Assembly (NCBI GenBank): GCA_964347975.1
Contig: CAYGAY010000005.1
Location: forward strand, 1 to 64,000
Direction of reading: 5' to 3'
From: Bin87 sp964347975
Lineage (GTDB): Bacteria > Chloroflexota > Dehalococcoidia > Lucifugimonadales > UBA3495
Length of the DNA stretch: 64,000 nucleotides
The translations under genes and the position numbers were made by a program. How positions within the stretch are numbered: the first letter of the stretch is position 1; each line of letters starts with the position of its first letter. Shown here piece by piece: positions 24,138 through 32,684 of the stretch. A model generated the notes under the pieces. The model was not told the DNA's origin, ran no database searches, and worked only from the letters and a program-made list of their open reading frames with translations.

Positions 24138-24466
24138 ACCACGCTAACCACGCCCCGTTCCACCAAGCCGCGAGACGCCGCGGGGTCGCTCAGCTGCTCG
24201 TAGATGGCGACTTTGTAGCCTTTGCGGATGAGCCGGGCCAAGTTGGTATCCAGCGACACCGCGGGCGCCCTGGCCACGGGCGCCCGCGTGTCCTTGCCCA
24301 TACTGCGCGCGGTAAGGGCGATTTCCAGCGCCGGCGAAAGCGTATGGGCGGCGGCGTCGAAGCGCTCGTAAAAGTCGCCCATGCGGAAGAGCGCGATGGC
24401 GTCCGGGTAGGAGCGCTTGATGGTGAGGCACTGGCGGCGAACCGGGGTGAGGCGGGTAGTGGACAT
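24125..24466 (-). pseudogene. mutS: MutS N-terminal fragment
   Basis: A 113-codon frame from ATG 24466 matches MutS domain I: RQCLTIKRSYPDAIALFRMG, then GDFYERF with the mismatch-reading Phe-x-Glu, SPALEIALTARSMGK, and KGYKVAIYEQLSDP. After VVTPE the frame ends at the hicB remnant. A full MutS has about 850-900 residues, so roughly 87% is lost. The region usually reading GVPxHA is altered (RAPAVSLDTNLARL), a further sign of decay or of a divergent copy. A functional mutS may exist elsewhere. Confidence 0.8.
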
Positions 24467-24534
24467 GGGGAGATTTTACCGCATCACAGGATGGCGGTTG
24501 CCGTTAGTTTGCCAACCCGTTCCGATGGTCTCGC

Positions 24535-24543
24535 CATGCTAGA
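24535..24543 (+). promoter_or_regulatory. Extended -10 of the DUF433-DUF5615 pair, unit 1
   Basis: TGCTAGAAT about 50 bases before the DUF433 start; the same box occurs in unit 2 at 25533-25541. Confidence 0.45.
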
Positions 24544-24592
24544 ATGCCGCAGCAGGGCCGGCAGCAGCCGGCCGTCGCCCGGAGGCTGCATT

Positions 24593-24904
24593 ATGGAATT
24601 GCTGGAACGCATCGTTACCGACCCGGACATTCTGCTGGGCAAGCCGACGGTGCGCGGAACCCGAATTTCCGTGTCTTTCGTGCTCTACCTGCTGGCCGGC
24701 GGGTGGAGCGAAGCCGACATTCTGGCGGAATATCCTCGCTTGGCGGTTGAGGACATACGGGCCTGCTGTCTTTACGCCAGCGAAAACTTGGCTTGGGAAA
24801 GGCCGGCCTGGCACTCCGGCAACGACTATCTGGAAGGCGATGAGTGGGAGGAGGTAAAGGTCGGGCCGCTGCCGATCAGTCAAAGTTTGACCCGGCCGGA
24901 TTAA
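24593..24904 (+). CDS. DUF433-family antitoxin, unit 1
   Basis: 103 aa from ATG 24593 with GGAGG upstream. DUF433 pattern: RIVTDPDILLGKPTVRGTRI followed by FVLYLLAGGWSEADILAEYP and LAVEDIRACCLYA, a winged-helix-like DNA-binding domain. The C-terminal 35 residues (WHSGNDYLEGDEWEEVKV) would contact the toxin. It precedes a DUF5615 PIN-like gene by 7 bases. Confidence 0.85.
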   Translation: MELLERIVTDPDILLGKPTVRGTRISVSFVLYLLAGGWSEADILAEYPRLAVEDIRACCLYASENLAWERPAWHSGNDYLEGDEWEEVKVGPLPISQSLTRPD

Positions 24905-24911
24905 CCTGCCG

Positions 24912-25271
24912 ATGCGGTTCGTTATCGATGAAAATATGCCTGGCGCGGCCATTGCGCGGCTGCGAGATGGCGGACATAGTGTAATTGCCATTGCCGAGGT
25001 CGCACCTAAACTGCCTGACCCAGAGGTTATGGCGTGGGCAGTGCGAGAAAACCGGATACTGGCTACTTTTGATACCGACTACGGCGCCTTGATTTACGAA
25101 CAGGGTATGCCGGCGCCGCCCGCCGTGGTGCTGTTTCGCCTGCCCACAACGCCTAGAGGTGAATTGTCCCGGATAATCGTCCAGACTTTGACAGCGGCAG
25201 AGGAATGGCACGGTTATTTTTGGGTAGTGAGGACGGGGGATATTCGTCGTCGCCCGCTGCCCACTGAATAG
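24912..25271 (+). CDS. DUF5615 PIN-like toxin, unit 1
   Basis: 119 aa. The Mut7-C/PIN-like fold shows as MRFVIDENMPGA with the first acidic pair, GHSVIAIAEVAPKLPDPEVM, and ILATFDTDYGALIYEQG with the second acidic cluster. These are the family metal-site residues of a putative RNase. Its last 22 residues are identical to the unit 2 toxin while the segment before them is not. Confidence 0.85.
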   Translation: MRFVIDENMPGAAIARLRDGGHSVIAIAEVAPKLPDPEVMAWAVRENRILATFDTDYGALIYEQGMPAPPAVVLFRLPTTPRGELSRIIVQTLTAAEEWHGYFWVVRTGDIRRRPLPTE

Positions 25272-25301
25272 CCGTTATAGGCCGGCCGGCGCTGGGTCCG
25301 G

Positions 25302-25479
25302 CTAGTCCAGGTTGTCGATGAACTCCTGGCACTGTTCCGTTCCCCAGCCGTCCCGTATCCATTCCGCCCGCATCCTCGCCAGGGATTGCATTTCCTCGGC
25401 CAGTTTGCGGTCTTTCATCCAGCCTTCCCGTCGGTTGCCCCGTTGCAGGCCGGTCAGCGTGCTGGTGTTGGATTTGCGG
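25302..25479 (-). pseudogene. Truncated copy of the methylase-HNH C-terminus
   Basis: Identical to the last 59 codons of the gene at 26300-27955 (from SNTSTLTGLQRGN onward to the stop). It arose with the tandem duplication and has no start of its own. Confidence 0.85.
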
Positions 25480-25590
25480 CATCACAGGATGGCGGTTGCC
25501 GTTAGTTTGCCAACCCGTTCCGATGGTCTCGCCATGCTAGAATGCCGCAGCAGGGCCGGCAGCAGCCGGCCGTCGCCCGGAGGCTGCATT

Positions 25591-25902
25591 ATGGAATTGC
25601 TGGAACGCATCGTTACCGACCCGGACATTCTGCTGGGCAAGCCGACGGTGCGCGGAACCCGAATTTCCGTGCCTTTCGTGCTCTACCTGCTGGCCGGCGG
25701 GGCGGACGAAGCAGACATCATCAAGCATTACCCCCGCTTGACAGTTGAAGACATACGGGCCTGCTGCCTTTACGCCAGCGAAAACCTGGCCTGGGAAAAG
25801 CCGGCCTGGCATTCCGGCAACAGCTACCTGGAGGGCGATGAGTGGGAGGAGGTGGAAGTTTGGCCCCTGCCAGCACAGCAAATCGTGACGCAGCAGGACT
25901 GA
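25591..25902 (+). CDS. DUF433-family antitoxin, unit 2
   Basis: 103 aa. The first 40 residues match unit 1 except for one (SVPF versus SVSF); then GGADEADIIKHYPRLTVEDI and the C-terminal VEVWPLPAQQIVTQQ differ. The same DUF433 motifs are present. Paired with the next gene, 7 bases away. Confidence 0.85.
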   Translation: MELLERIVTDPDILLGKPTVRGTRISVPFVLYLLAGGADEADIIKHYPRLTVEDIRACCLYASENLAWEKPAWHSGNSYLEGDEWEEVEVWPLPAQQIVTQQD

Positions 25903-25909
25903 CCCGCCG

Positions 25910-26269
25910 GTGCGGTTCGTCATTGATGAAAATATGTCCAGCGTCACCGCGGCGATGCTGCGCGACGCCGGCCACGATGTAATCGCCATTGCCGGGGTCG
26001 CGCCGAAATTGCCGGACCCGGAGGTTATGGCGTGGGCAGTGCGGGAAAGCCGGATATTGGTCACCTTTGATACCGACTACGGCAGCCTGATTTACGAACA
26101 CGGTTTTCCGCCGCCGCCGGCAGTTGTGCTGTTTCGCCTAGCCAATATGCCCATCGCGGAGATAGCCGAGTTTGTAGCACGCACCCTAATGACGGAAATG
26201 GAATGGCACGGTTATTTTTGGGTAGTGAGGACGGGGGATATTCGTCGTCGCCCGCTGCCCACTGAATAG
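25910..26269 (+). CDS. DUF5615 PIN-like toxin, unit 2
   Basis: 119 aa with acidic motifs MRFVIDENM and VTFDTDYGSL kept. Residues about 10-20 and 80-97 differ from unit 1, while the last 22 (EWHGYFWVVRTGDIRRRP and four more) are identical. If both pairs are active they may have different partner specificity; this is inference. Confidence 0.85.
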   Translation: MRFVIDENMSSVTAAMLRDAGHDVIAIAGVAPKLPDPEVMAWAVRESRILVTFDTDYGSLIYEHGFPPPPAVVLFRLANMPIAEIAEFVARTLMTEMEWHGYFWVVRTGDIRRRPLPTE

Positions 26270-26299
26270 CCGTTATAGGCCGGCCGGCGCTGGGTCCGG

Positions 26300-27955
26300 C
26301 TAGTCCAGGTTGTCGATGAACTCCTGGCACTGTTCCGTTCCCCAGCCGTCCCGTATCCATTCCGCCCGCATCCTCGCCAGGGATTGCATTTCCTCGGCCA
26401 GTTTGCGGTCTTTCATCCAGCCTTCCCGTCGGTTGCCGCGTTGCAGGCCGGTCAGCGTGCTGGTGTTGGATTTGCGGCTGTTGCAGGGCGCGCATATCAA
26501 AATCCGGTTGGTGATGTAGTTCTCTCCGCCCTCCGACTTCGGGCTGATGTGGTCAAGGTGAAAGAAATCCGGTTCCATTAACCGCCCGCAACCGGCGCAA
26601 CCGACCAGGCTGCTGCGCCCCTGGGCTGCGATTAGGATGCGACGCATCAGGGCGTTGCTCAACTGCTGCCATGGCTCTGTAGGGCGGCGAGTTTTCAGGC
26701 GCAGGGCCGGCGCAGCCGTTTCGTTGTCGTCAGTGCGCGCTGGAAACTGTTCGCCCTTTTCTTTGTTGTCAATCAGGTTGAGGCGGTATTCGGTGAACTG
26801 GAGCATTCCGTTTTCGTTGTGCTGCCCATCCTGCGTGGGGTCATCCACCAGAATGCCGTATTGCCGCAGCCGGTTGGTAACTTCTGTGTAGGCCCTTTCC
26901 CAGATGTCCATGCCCACCCACTGACGGCCCAACCGTTCGGCGGCAACCGGCGTGGTGGCACAACCGCAAAATGGGTCAAGCACGATGTCGCCGGGGTCGC
27001 TGGACGCCTGGATGATGCGTTCGTACAATGCCAGCGGCTTTTGTGTTGGATACCCCGTGCGTTCCTTGTGCCATGACCGCAGCGGCAAAATGTCTGTCCA
27101 AACGTCGTCCGCCGGCCGGCCCGGGTGTTCATCCAAATACACTTTCAACCGGGGAACCCCGTTGCGAGTCCAAAATATCTTATCGTTCGCCATAAGCTTT
27201 GCGATACCGGCATCGTCATACATCCAATGCCGTCCGACGGGAGGCGTAATCAACCCGCGCTCGCCAAAATTACGCTCTGGCCCTGGCCCAGCGCCGGACA
27301 GGTCGGACGACATAAAACGGCGTCCGGCAGAGTCTTTATAGCGATAGTAATTTTCAATTGTACGCGGATCTAGCGGTTGGTAGATGGGATTCCAGGTTAG
27401 TTGGGCACTTTTACGGTAATACAGGATGCTGTCGTGAACGCGGCCCAGACCTTTAGCGTCGCTGTGGCTGGTGGTTCGGCGCCAGACGATTTCGGACTTG
27501 AAGTTGGATGCACCAAACACAGCGTCCATAAGGGCTTTTGTCCAGGCGTGCGCCGTATGGTCAATGTGCAGGTAGATGCTGCCGTCATCCCGCAGTATCC
27601 GGTGCATTTCCATCAGGCGGACGCCCAGCCAGCAGAGGAACGCTCCCATATCGTCGCCGTACACCGTGCGGGCGGCGTCAATCACGCTCCACGCTTTCGG
27701 CCAGTCATCCTGTATCTGGTCAATCCAGTCATCGTGATTTTCGGCGACGGCGTTGCCCTTCCGGTCCAGGCCGAGGATGTCCTTCTGCCACGTCCAGCGG
27801 TCATCGTAGCCGCCGGCGTCGCTGAAAAAGCCCCGTTGCTTTTTAAAGGGCGGGTCGGTGGCAACCAGGTGGACGGTTTCGCTGTTCATCCGGCGCAGGG
27901 CCGGCAGGTTGTCGCCGTAGTACAGCGTGCGGTTTTCAAAATTTGGAGTTCCCAT
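26300..27955 (-). CDS. Adenine/cytosine-N4 DNA methyltransferase fused to an HNH nuclease domain
   Basis: 551 aa from ATG 27955. Methylase motif IV is TDPPFKK (33-39), motif I lies late as DPFCGCATTPVAAERLG with WVGMDI after it, so the order is the beta class. YPTQKPLALYERII is the typical YhdJ-like segment before motif I. The C-terminus (about 445-500) is an HNH domain: CAGCGRLMEPDFFHLDHISP, NRILICAPCNSRKSN, with four Cys and the His-His-Asn pattern. A single-chain modification and cutting enzyme is possible, but could also be an HNH used for DNA binding. A TATATT -10 lies about 45 bases upstream. Its end is duplicated at 25302. Confidence 0.85.
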   Translation of the reverse strand: MGTPNFENRTLYYGDNLPALRRMNSETVHLVATDPPFKKQRGFFSDAGGYDDRWTWQKDILGLDRKGNAVAENHDDWIDQIQDDWPKAWSVIDAARTVYGDDMGAFLCWLGVRLMEMHRILRDDGSIYLHIDHTAHAWTKALMDAVFGASNFKSEIVWRRTTSHSDAKGLGRVHDSILYYRKSAQLTWNPIYQPLDPRTIENYYRYKDSAGRRFMSSDLSGAGPGPERNFGERGLITPPVGRHWMYDDAGIAKLMANDKIFWTRNGVPRLKVYLDEHPGRPADDVWTDILPLRSWHKERTGYPTQKPLALYERIIQASSDPGDIVLDPFCGCATTPVAAERLGRQWVGMDIWERAYTEVTNRLRQYGILVDDPTQDGQHNENGMLQFTEYRLNLIDNKEKGEQFPARTDDNETAAPALRLKTRRPTEPWQQLSNALMRRILIAAQGRSSLVGCAGCGRLMEPDFFHLDHISPKSEGGENYITNRILICAPCNSRKSNTSTLTGLQRGNRREGWMKDRKLAEEMQSLARMRAEWIRDGWGTEQCQEFIDNLD

Positions 27956-28062
27956 TTTGCCGCCGGCAGTGCGCGTGGCTTGCCGCGCCACACAGGGATT
28001 AATATAACACAGGGGCGAACAATTATTCGCCCCCGCGCTGTCGGTACGAATTTGACAAGCAC

Positions 28063-28818
28063 CTATTCCTTCCAGAACCGTTCCTCCGTCCAGCGCCAAC
28101 CGTCGGCGGTTACTATCTCACGGCTGGCCTCAATCATTCCGGGGTGGCCGCAGGCGTACACCAGCGCCTCGGACTTGTCCAGGCTGAACCTTTCCAACTG
28201 GGCGGCGACGATGTTGTTGAGGCGGCCCGTTTCGCCTTCCCAGCCGGCGTTGCGCTCTTCGGCGGGTCGGCTGATGGCCGGCACAAACGTAACAATGTCC
28301 GGGTGAGCGGCGGCGAGGTCGGACAGCTCGGCGTCGTATACAAATTCGTCGTGGTAGGACGCGCCCTCGATGACGTAGAAGTGGTGGCCGATCCGTCCGT
28401 AATGCAGGTGGTCGCGGACGATGCTGACGTAAGGAGCCACGCCGGTGACGGTGCCCAGCATCAGGTGCTCGGTAGCCGTCGGGTCCATCAGGAAAATTCC
28501 CTTGGGACGGGGTCGGATCGACATGGTGTCGCCGATGTCCATGCGCCACATACGGGGAGTCAGTTCACCTTCGGGGACCAGTTCAACGAATATTTCCAGC
28601 AGCGGCTCGTGGGGAGCGGAGACGATGGAGTAAGCGCGCTCAATGCCGTCCAGCCCCAGGGTGCAGTATTGGCCGGGCTTGAAGTTGAAGTCGAAGCCCT
28701 GGGGTTCCAGCCTGATGACCATGAGGTCTTCGGTGTAGTCAATACGCTCGACCAACCGCGCCCGCGGCAGGTTGACGGTTCGGTCGCGTGTTGCGGCGGC
28801 GGTTTGAGTGGTGGTCAT
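28063..28818 (-). CDS. Ferredoxin/flavodoxin-NADP reductase-like flavoprotein
   Basis: 251 aa from ATG 28818 (GGAGACAAT upstream). FAD-binding RAYSIVSAPHE with an upstream FKPGQYCTLGLDG, then GTVTGVAPYVSIVRDHLHYG for the NAD(P) pocket, and ALVYACGHPGMIEASREI near the end are the FNR family signature. Only 10 bases after the molybdopterin-type subunit gene, so it likely passes electrons between NAD(P)H and that complex or a ferredoxin. Confidence 0.9.
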   Translation of the reverse strand: MTTTQTAAATRDRTVNLPRARLVERIDYTEDLMVIRLEPQGFDFNFKPGQYCTLGLDGIERAYSIVSAPHEPLLEIFVELVPEGELTPRMWRMDIGDTMSIRPRPKGIFLMDPTATEHLMLGTVTGVAPYVSIVRDHLHYGRIGHHFYVIEGASYHDEFVYDAELSDLAAAHPDIVTFVPAISRPAEERNAGWEGETGRLNNIVAAQLERFSLDKSEALVYACGHPGMIEASREIVTADGWRWTEERFWKE

Positions 28819-28828
28819 ATTGTCTCCG

Positions 28829-31708
28829 TTATAGCAGTGATTCCACGCGGCACGGTTCCAGGCGCAGGCCGGGCACCCTGGCCATGGGATTGATGTCCTC
28901 GGACGTCTGCAACTCCACCGCCAACTGGCCGAAGAGGGTGGTGACGGCGACAACGCCCGGCGGGATCCCGGCGTCCAGCGCGGCGATGCCGGCAATGCGG
29001 TTGCCGGCGGTGGCTACGGCGACGGGAGCGCCGTCGGCGATGCCCCAGGCGGCCGCGTCGGCCGGGTTCAACTGCACCTGTTCGTCCCGCACGATGCGGT
29101 TCAGATCCTCTTCAGCGATGGACATATCCCGGTCACGCTGCAGCAGAACCCGCCCCGGGGCCAGCAGGGCCGGCCGGTCGGGTTCCGTGGGAATCTCGAC
29201 GGTTCGGAAGAAGGGCGCGCCCGGCTCGGCCCGGCCGTTGGGAAAGCCGCCGGCATACAGCACCGGGGACGACGGGCCGTTGGCAGTGGGACAGGGCCAT
29301 TGGATGCCACGCTCTTCGCGGGTGGTGTAGAGCAGTTGGGTGGGTCGCGGCGCTTCAACCCCGGTCTGCATCACCAGGGCCGTTTCCCGGGCCAGGCGCC
29401 CGTAGCTGACGCCGGCGTAAGTCGGGGTGATGGCGGCGATCTCATCCATCACGGCGGAGGGGTCGTCGTAGGCAATACCCGAGATGCCCAGACGCTCCGC
29501 CAGTTGGGCCAGCGCCCATCCCTCCGGCATTGCGTCGTTGTTCCGCACGGATATGGCCGGCCGGACCCGCTGGATGCGGCGTTCCAGATTGGTGAAGGTG
29601 CCGTCCTTTTCGGCGAAGGTGGCCCGGGGCAGGACCACGTCGGCGATCTGGGCGACGGGGGAAAGAAAGGTATCCATCACGGCCAGGAAGTCCAGTCGCT
29701 CAAATGATGCCAGGCTGTCTCCCAGCAGGCCGTTGGAGAAGTTGGCGCTGTCGCCGATGACCAGCATGGTCTTGATGTCATCGCCGGCGGCTTCCAGCAT
29801 CGCCGCCACGCCCCGGTTGGAGAGGGGAGGCAGAGTTATGCCCCAGGCGGCCTCGACGCGGGCCTGGTGGGCGACGTCAAAGAGCGGAGCGCCGCCGGGA
29901 AGCCGGTCCGGCAGGCATCCCATGTCGATGGCCCCCTGCCCGTTGGCGCCCTGGCGCATGGGGAAGATGCCGCCCGCGGGCCGTTCTCCGATTTGTGTGG
30001 GAATATTGCCGGTGAGCACCGCCAAATCAGCCAGCGACACCACGCACTCCCGGGCAATCTCGGAGGGAATGTTGTCGAGCCCGTACACGATTGCCGCGCG
30101 ACTTTTTGAGGGATCAGGTTTTGAACCATCCGGCGCGCCGGCGTACATACGGGCGGCGCGAGCGATGTCATCCGGGGATACGCCGGTGGCGGCAATGGCG
30201 TCGGCATCCACCCGCTCCAGTTCATAAGCCAGGGTGTCGTGGCTGTCGGCGTTTTCGCTCAGCCATGCCGCGTCGATCAGGTCCTCGTCCAGTATCACTT
30301 TCAGGATTGCCCCCAGCAGCGCCAGTTCGCTGCCGGGCGCCGGACGCAGCCACAGGTCGGCGTAACGGGTCAGCTCCACCTCACGGGTGTCAATCACGAT
30401 CAACGGCGTACCGTTGCGAGCGGCGCGCTTGATGGGAACGCTGACCACGTTGTGGCTTTCCGTAACGTTGGTGTTGAACACCAGGATGCAGCCGGCCTTT
30501 TCCAGGTCCCATATGGAGTTGGTCGCCCCCGGGTAGCCCAGCACATCCTCCAGCGCGCCGGTCAGAGCGGGCTGAGTGTTGCCCGAATGGTCCAGGTTGT
30601 TGGTGTTCATCCCGAAACGGGCGAACTTCTGGGCCAGGTACAACTCTTCGTTGGTGCTGTCGGGCGCGGTGATCAGGCCGAACCCACCGCCCGACCGGTG
30701 CGGGCGCAACCGTTCCGCGATGACGTCCAGGGCTTCGTCCCAGGTAGCCTGCTCCAATCGTCCGTTGCGGCGGATCATGGGACGACGCAGCCGTTGGCCG
30801 CTGGTCAGGTGCCCCAGGCCGAACTTGCCCTTGTAGCAAGCCTGCCCCCGGTTGGCCGGCGAGTTGTACTCCGGTATCGCCCGGATGACGCGGCCCTGTT
30901 CGTTGATTTCCAAGTTCATCTGGCAGCCCACCGGACAGTGGGTGCAGATGGTGCGTTCGACCCGGGCCGCCTTTTCCCACTTGCCTTCCCGCTCGGTTAG
31001 CGCGCCCACAGGGCAGACGTCGATGCAGGCGCCGCAGAACTCGCAGCCCGATTCCAGAAGGGAGGTCCCGAAGGAGGTGCCCACCAGAGCCTTGCCGGAG
31101 CGTTCCGTGAAGCAGATGGCGTTGTCGCCGCGCAGCTCCTCGCAGGCGCGGACGCATCGGCCACAGGTGATGCAAAGGTTATAGTCCCGGTCGTAGAAGG
31201 GGTCGCTGACCTCCAGGGGAATGTCGCGGTACACGTAGGACATGGGCGATTCCAGCTCCATGCCCAGATACCGCACCGTGTCCTTGAACTCGCAACGCTC
31301 GTTTTTGGGACAGGTCACGCAGCGGTCGTTGACCGACACGTGGCGCAGGCAAACGTCGGCGGGGCCGCAAATATCGACCCGGTGGCAGGTCAGGCAGCCG
31401 TTGGGATGCTCGGCGATGAGCATCTGCATGACGGAGCGGCGGAGCTCGTTGACATCGGGAGTCTCGCTCCACACCACCATGCCGTCGGTGGCCGCCAGGG
31501 TGCAGGCGGCCGGGAAGCCCGGTACCCGCCCCCGTTCGTTTTCCGCGACCACCACGCACATCCGGCAGGCGGCATAGGGCTTCATACCGGAGTGATAGCA
31601 CAGGTAGGGGACGTACACGCCGGCGTCAATGGCGGCTTCCAGCACCATCTTGCCCGGCCGGGTCTTGATTTCCACCCCGTCTATGGAGATAGTGATGTCG
31701 TCAGGCAT
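28829..31708 (-). CDS. NuoG/FdsA-like iron-sulfur molybdopterin oxidoreductase subunit
   Basis: 959 aa. Iron-sulfur order: N-terminal [2Fe-2S] (CYHSGMKPYAACRMC), the His-Cys3 cluster (HPNGCLTCHRVDIC), a CVTCPKNERC pair, two ferredoxin [4Fe-4S] sets (CITCGRCVRACEE and CEFCGACIDVCPVG), and the FDH-type [4Fe-4S] (CTHCPVGCQMN plus the later Cys). The remainder is the bis-MGD fold with a C-terminal molydopterin-binding domain (LLQRDRDMSIAEED, then NPADAAAWGIADGAPV). In formate dehydrogenases the Mo ligand Cys or Sec precedes His in the stretch aligned here to NLDHSGNTQPALTGAL, but neither Cys nor Sec is present. It may be a non-formate or NuoG-like subunit. Partner genes E and F lie upstream. Confidence 0.85.
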   Translation of the reverse strand: MPDDITISIDGVEIKTRPGKMVLEAAIDAGVYVPYLCYHSGMKPYAACRMCVVVAENERGRVPGFPAACTLAATDGMVVWSETPDVNELRRSVMQMLIAEHPNGCLTCHRVDICGPADVCLRHVSVNDRCVTCPKNERCEFKDTVRYLGMELESPMSYVYRDIPLEVSDPFYDRDYNLCITCGRCVRACEELRGDNAICFTERSGKALVGTSFGTSLLESGCEFCGACIDVCPVGALTEREGKWEKAARVERTICTHCPVGCQMNLEINEQGRVIRAIPEYNSPANRGQACYKGKFGLGHLTSGQRLRRPMIRRNGRLEQATWDEALDVIAERLRPHRSGGGFGLITAPDSTNEELYLAQKFARFGMNTNNLDHSGNTQPALTGALEDVLGYPGATNSIWDLEKAGCILVFNTNVTESHNVVSVPIKRAARNGTPLIVIDTREVELTRYADLWLRPAPGSELALLGAILKVILDEDLIDAAWLSENADSHDTLAYELERVDADAIAATGVSPDDIARAARMYAGAPDGSKPDPSKSRAAIVYGLDNIPSEIARECVVSLADLAVLTGNIPTQIGERPAGGIFPMRQGANGQGAIDMGCLPDRLPGGAPLFDVAHQARVEAAWGITLPPLSNRGVAAMLEAAGDDIKTMLVIGDSANFSNGLLGDSLASFERLDFLAVMDTFLSPVAQIADVVLPRATFAEKDGTFTNLERRIQRVRPAISVRNNDAMPEGWALAQLAERLGISGIAYDDPSAVMDEIAAITPTYAGVSYGRLARETALVMQTGVEAPRPTQLLYTTREERGIQWPCPTANGPSSPVLYAGGFPNGRAEPGAPFFRTVEIPTEPDRPALLAPGRVLLQRDRDMSIAEEDLNRIVRDEQVQLNPADAAAWGIADGAPVAVATAGNRIAGIAALDAGIPPGVVAVTTLFGQLAVELQTSEDINPMARVPGLRLEPCRVESLL

Positions 31709-31739
31709 GGCGGCTCCCGCGTATTTATAAACTCTGTTG

Positions 31740-32684
31740 TCAAACGACCAAAGAGAGGGCTACATCAGGGTCAAGACGTTGAGTCAATACGCCAACAGCG
31801 GGGATAGCTGGCGAACTCAACAGGTCTGTCCAGCACGGCCCGCCGTCTGTGGAATGAATAGGACCAGCGTACAGCCTCAGGTCATCGGGGTCATCCAGGC
31901 TGGCTGATATGACGTTGACCTCACCACGTCGCCATTCTGGCGACCGCAATCCAGCCAAACGAAGCCCGGTGTGGTTGTTGATGTAATCAATCAGCGCGTC
32001 TTGCACTACCCAAATAGCACAGCCATCCCAGGCGTTAGCAATCTCTGACTTTACTATCAATTGAGAGGCCATCCGCGCCCACACTTGGCGAGTATTCACC
32101 CCCGGAGCCCGCCCACTGTCAGGGCGCAATCCATGTACATGCAGAACAGCATCACAAAACGCAGACTGCATATCCGTCCTATTGCGCTTGTTGCCGCCGG
32201 AGGTGGACGCGGTCATGACTTCTACTATCACGGGTGGGTCGTCCGCCTGCCGAATAACGTAGTCCAATCGGTAGTTGATGTTTTTCGCGCTGTCAGAAAG
32301 CGTGACCTCTGCCCATACGTTCACGGTGTCGCCTTGCTCAAATCCGGCCAGTTTCAAGATCTTTTCTCGCAACGGTTTTTGAGCCACGGACGCTTCTATC
32401 CCGGAAAGATTCAGCAGCCGCCTCGGACATACGGCCCACCCCACATTTCCGACGGTAACGGAACAAACACCACATGGAATGAACCCGTCAGACGACTGCC
32501 CTACGTGGGCGTCGAAAAGCGGGGCCAACGGCTGCTCTTGCGCCGGCCAGCGAACCATATCACGGTTGCCGCCCCCATCACACAAGCGGCCTGAATGGGG
32601 ACATTGGGCTGCCCGGCACGCTTCCTGATGAGCTGGACTCGCCCCTTCAACCGTCAACCCGAACAGTTCCCTCACGTCAGGCAT
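31740..32684 (-). CDS. NotI-like type II restriction endonuclease
   Basis: 314 aa. The N-terminus has a Cys cluster (CPHSGRLC near 28-35, IPCGVCSV, WAVCPRRLL) that fits the iron-binding fold of the NotI family. The catalytic PD-(D/E)XK-type core is YRLDYVIRQADDPPVIVEV with Asp and Glu. Family members cut long GC-rich sites; this site is unknown. It overlaps the cytosine methylase gene by 13 bases, making a restriction-modification pair. It lies 31 bases before the fdsA-like gene start and splits that operon. Confidence 0.7.
   Translation of the reverse strand: MPDVRELFGLTVEGASPAHQEACRAAQCPHSGRLCDGGGNRDMVRWPAQEQPLAPLFDAHVGQSSDGFIPCGVCSVTVGNVGWAVCPRRLLNLSGIEASVAQKPLREKILKLAGFEQGDTVNVWAEVTLSDSAKNINYRLDYVIRQADDPPVIVEVMTASTSGGNKRNRTDMQSAFCDAVLHVHGLRPDSGRAPGVNTRQVWARMASQLIVKSEIANAWDGCAIWVVQDALIDYINNHTGLRLAGLRSPEWRRGEVNVISASLDDPDDLRLYAGPIHSTDGGPCWTDLLSSPAIPAVGVLTQRLDPDVALSLVV

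Larger units (their letters stand above)
24482..26479. repeat. Tandem duplication, two units of about 998 bp
   Basis: Unit 1 (24482-25480) and unit 2 (25481-26479) each hold a DUF433 gene, a DUF5615 gene and the last 178 bases of a DNA methylase gene on the other strand. The first 190 bases and the last 260 bases of the units are nearly identical, while the middle is clearly diverged. Unit 1 ends inside the methylase frame, giving a truncated tail copy. Confidence 0.85.
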
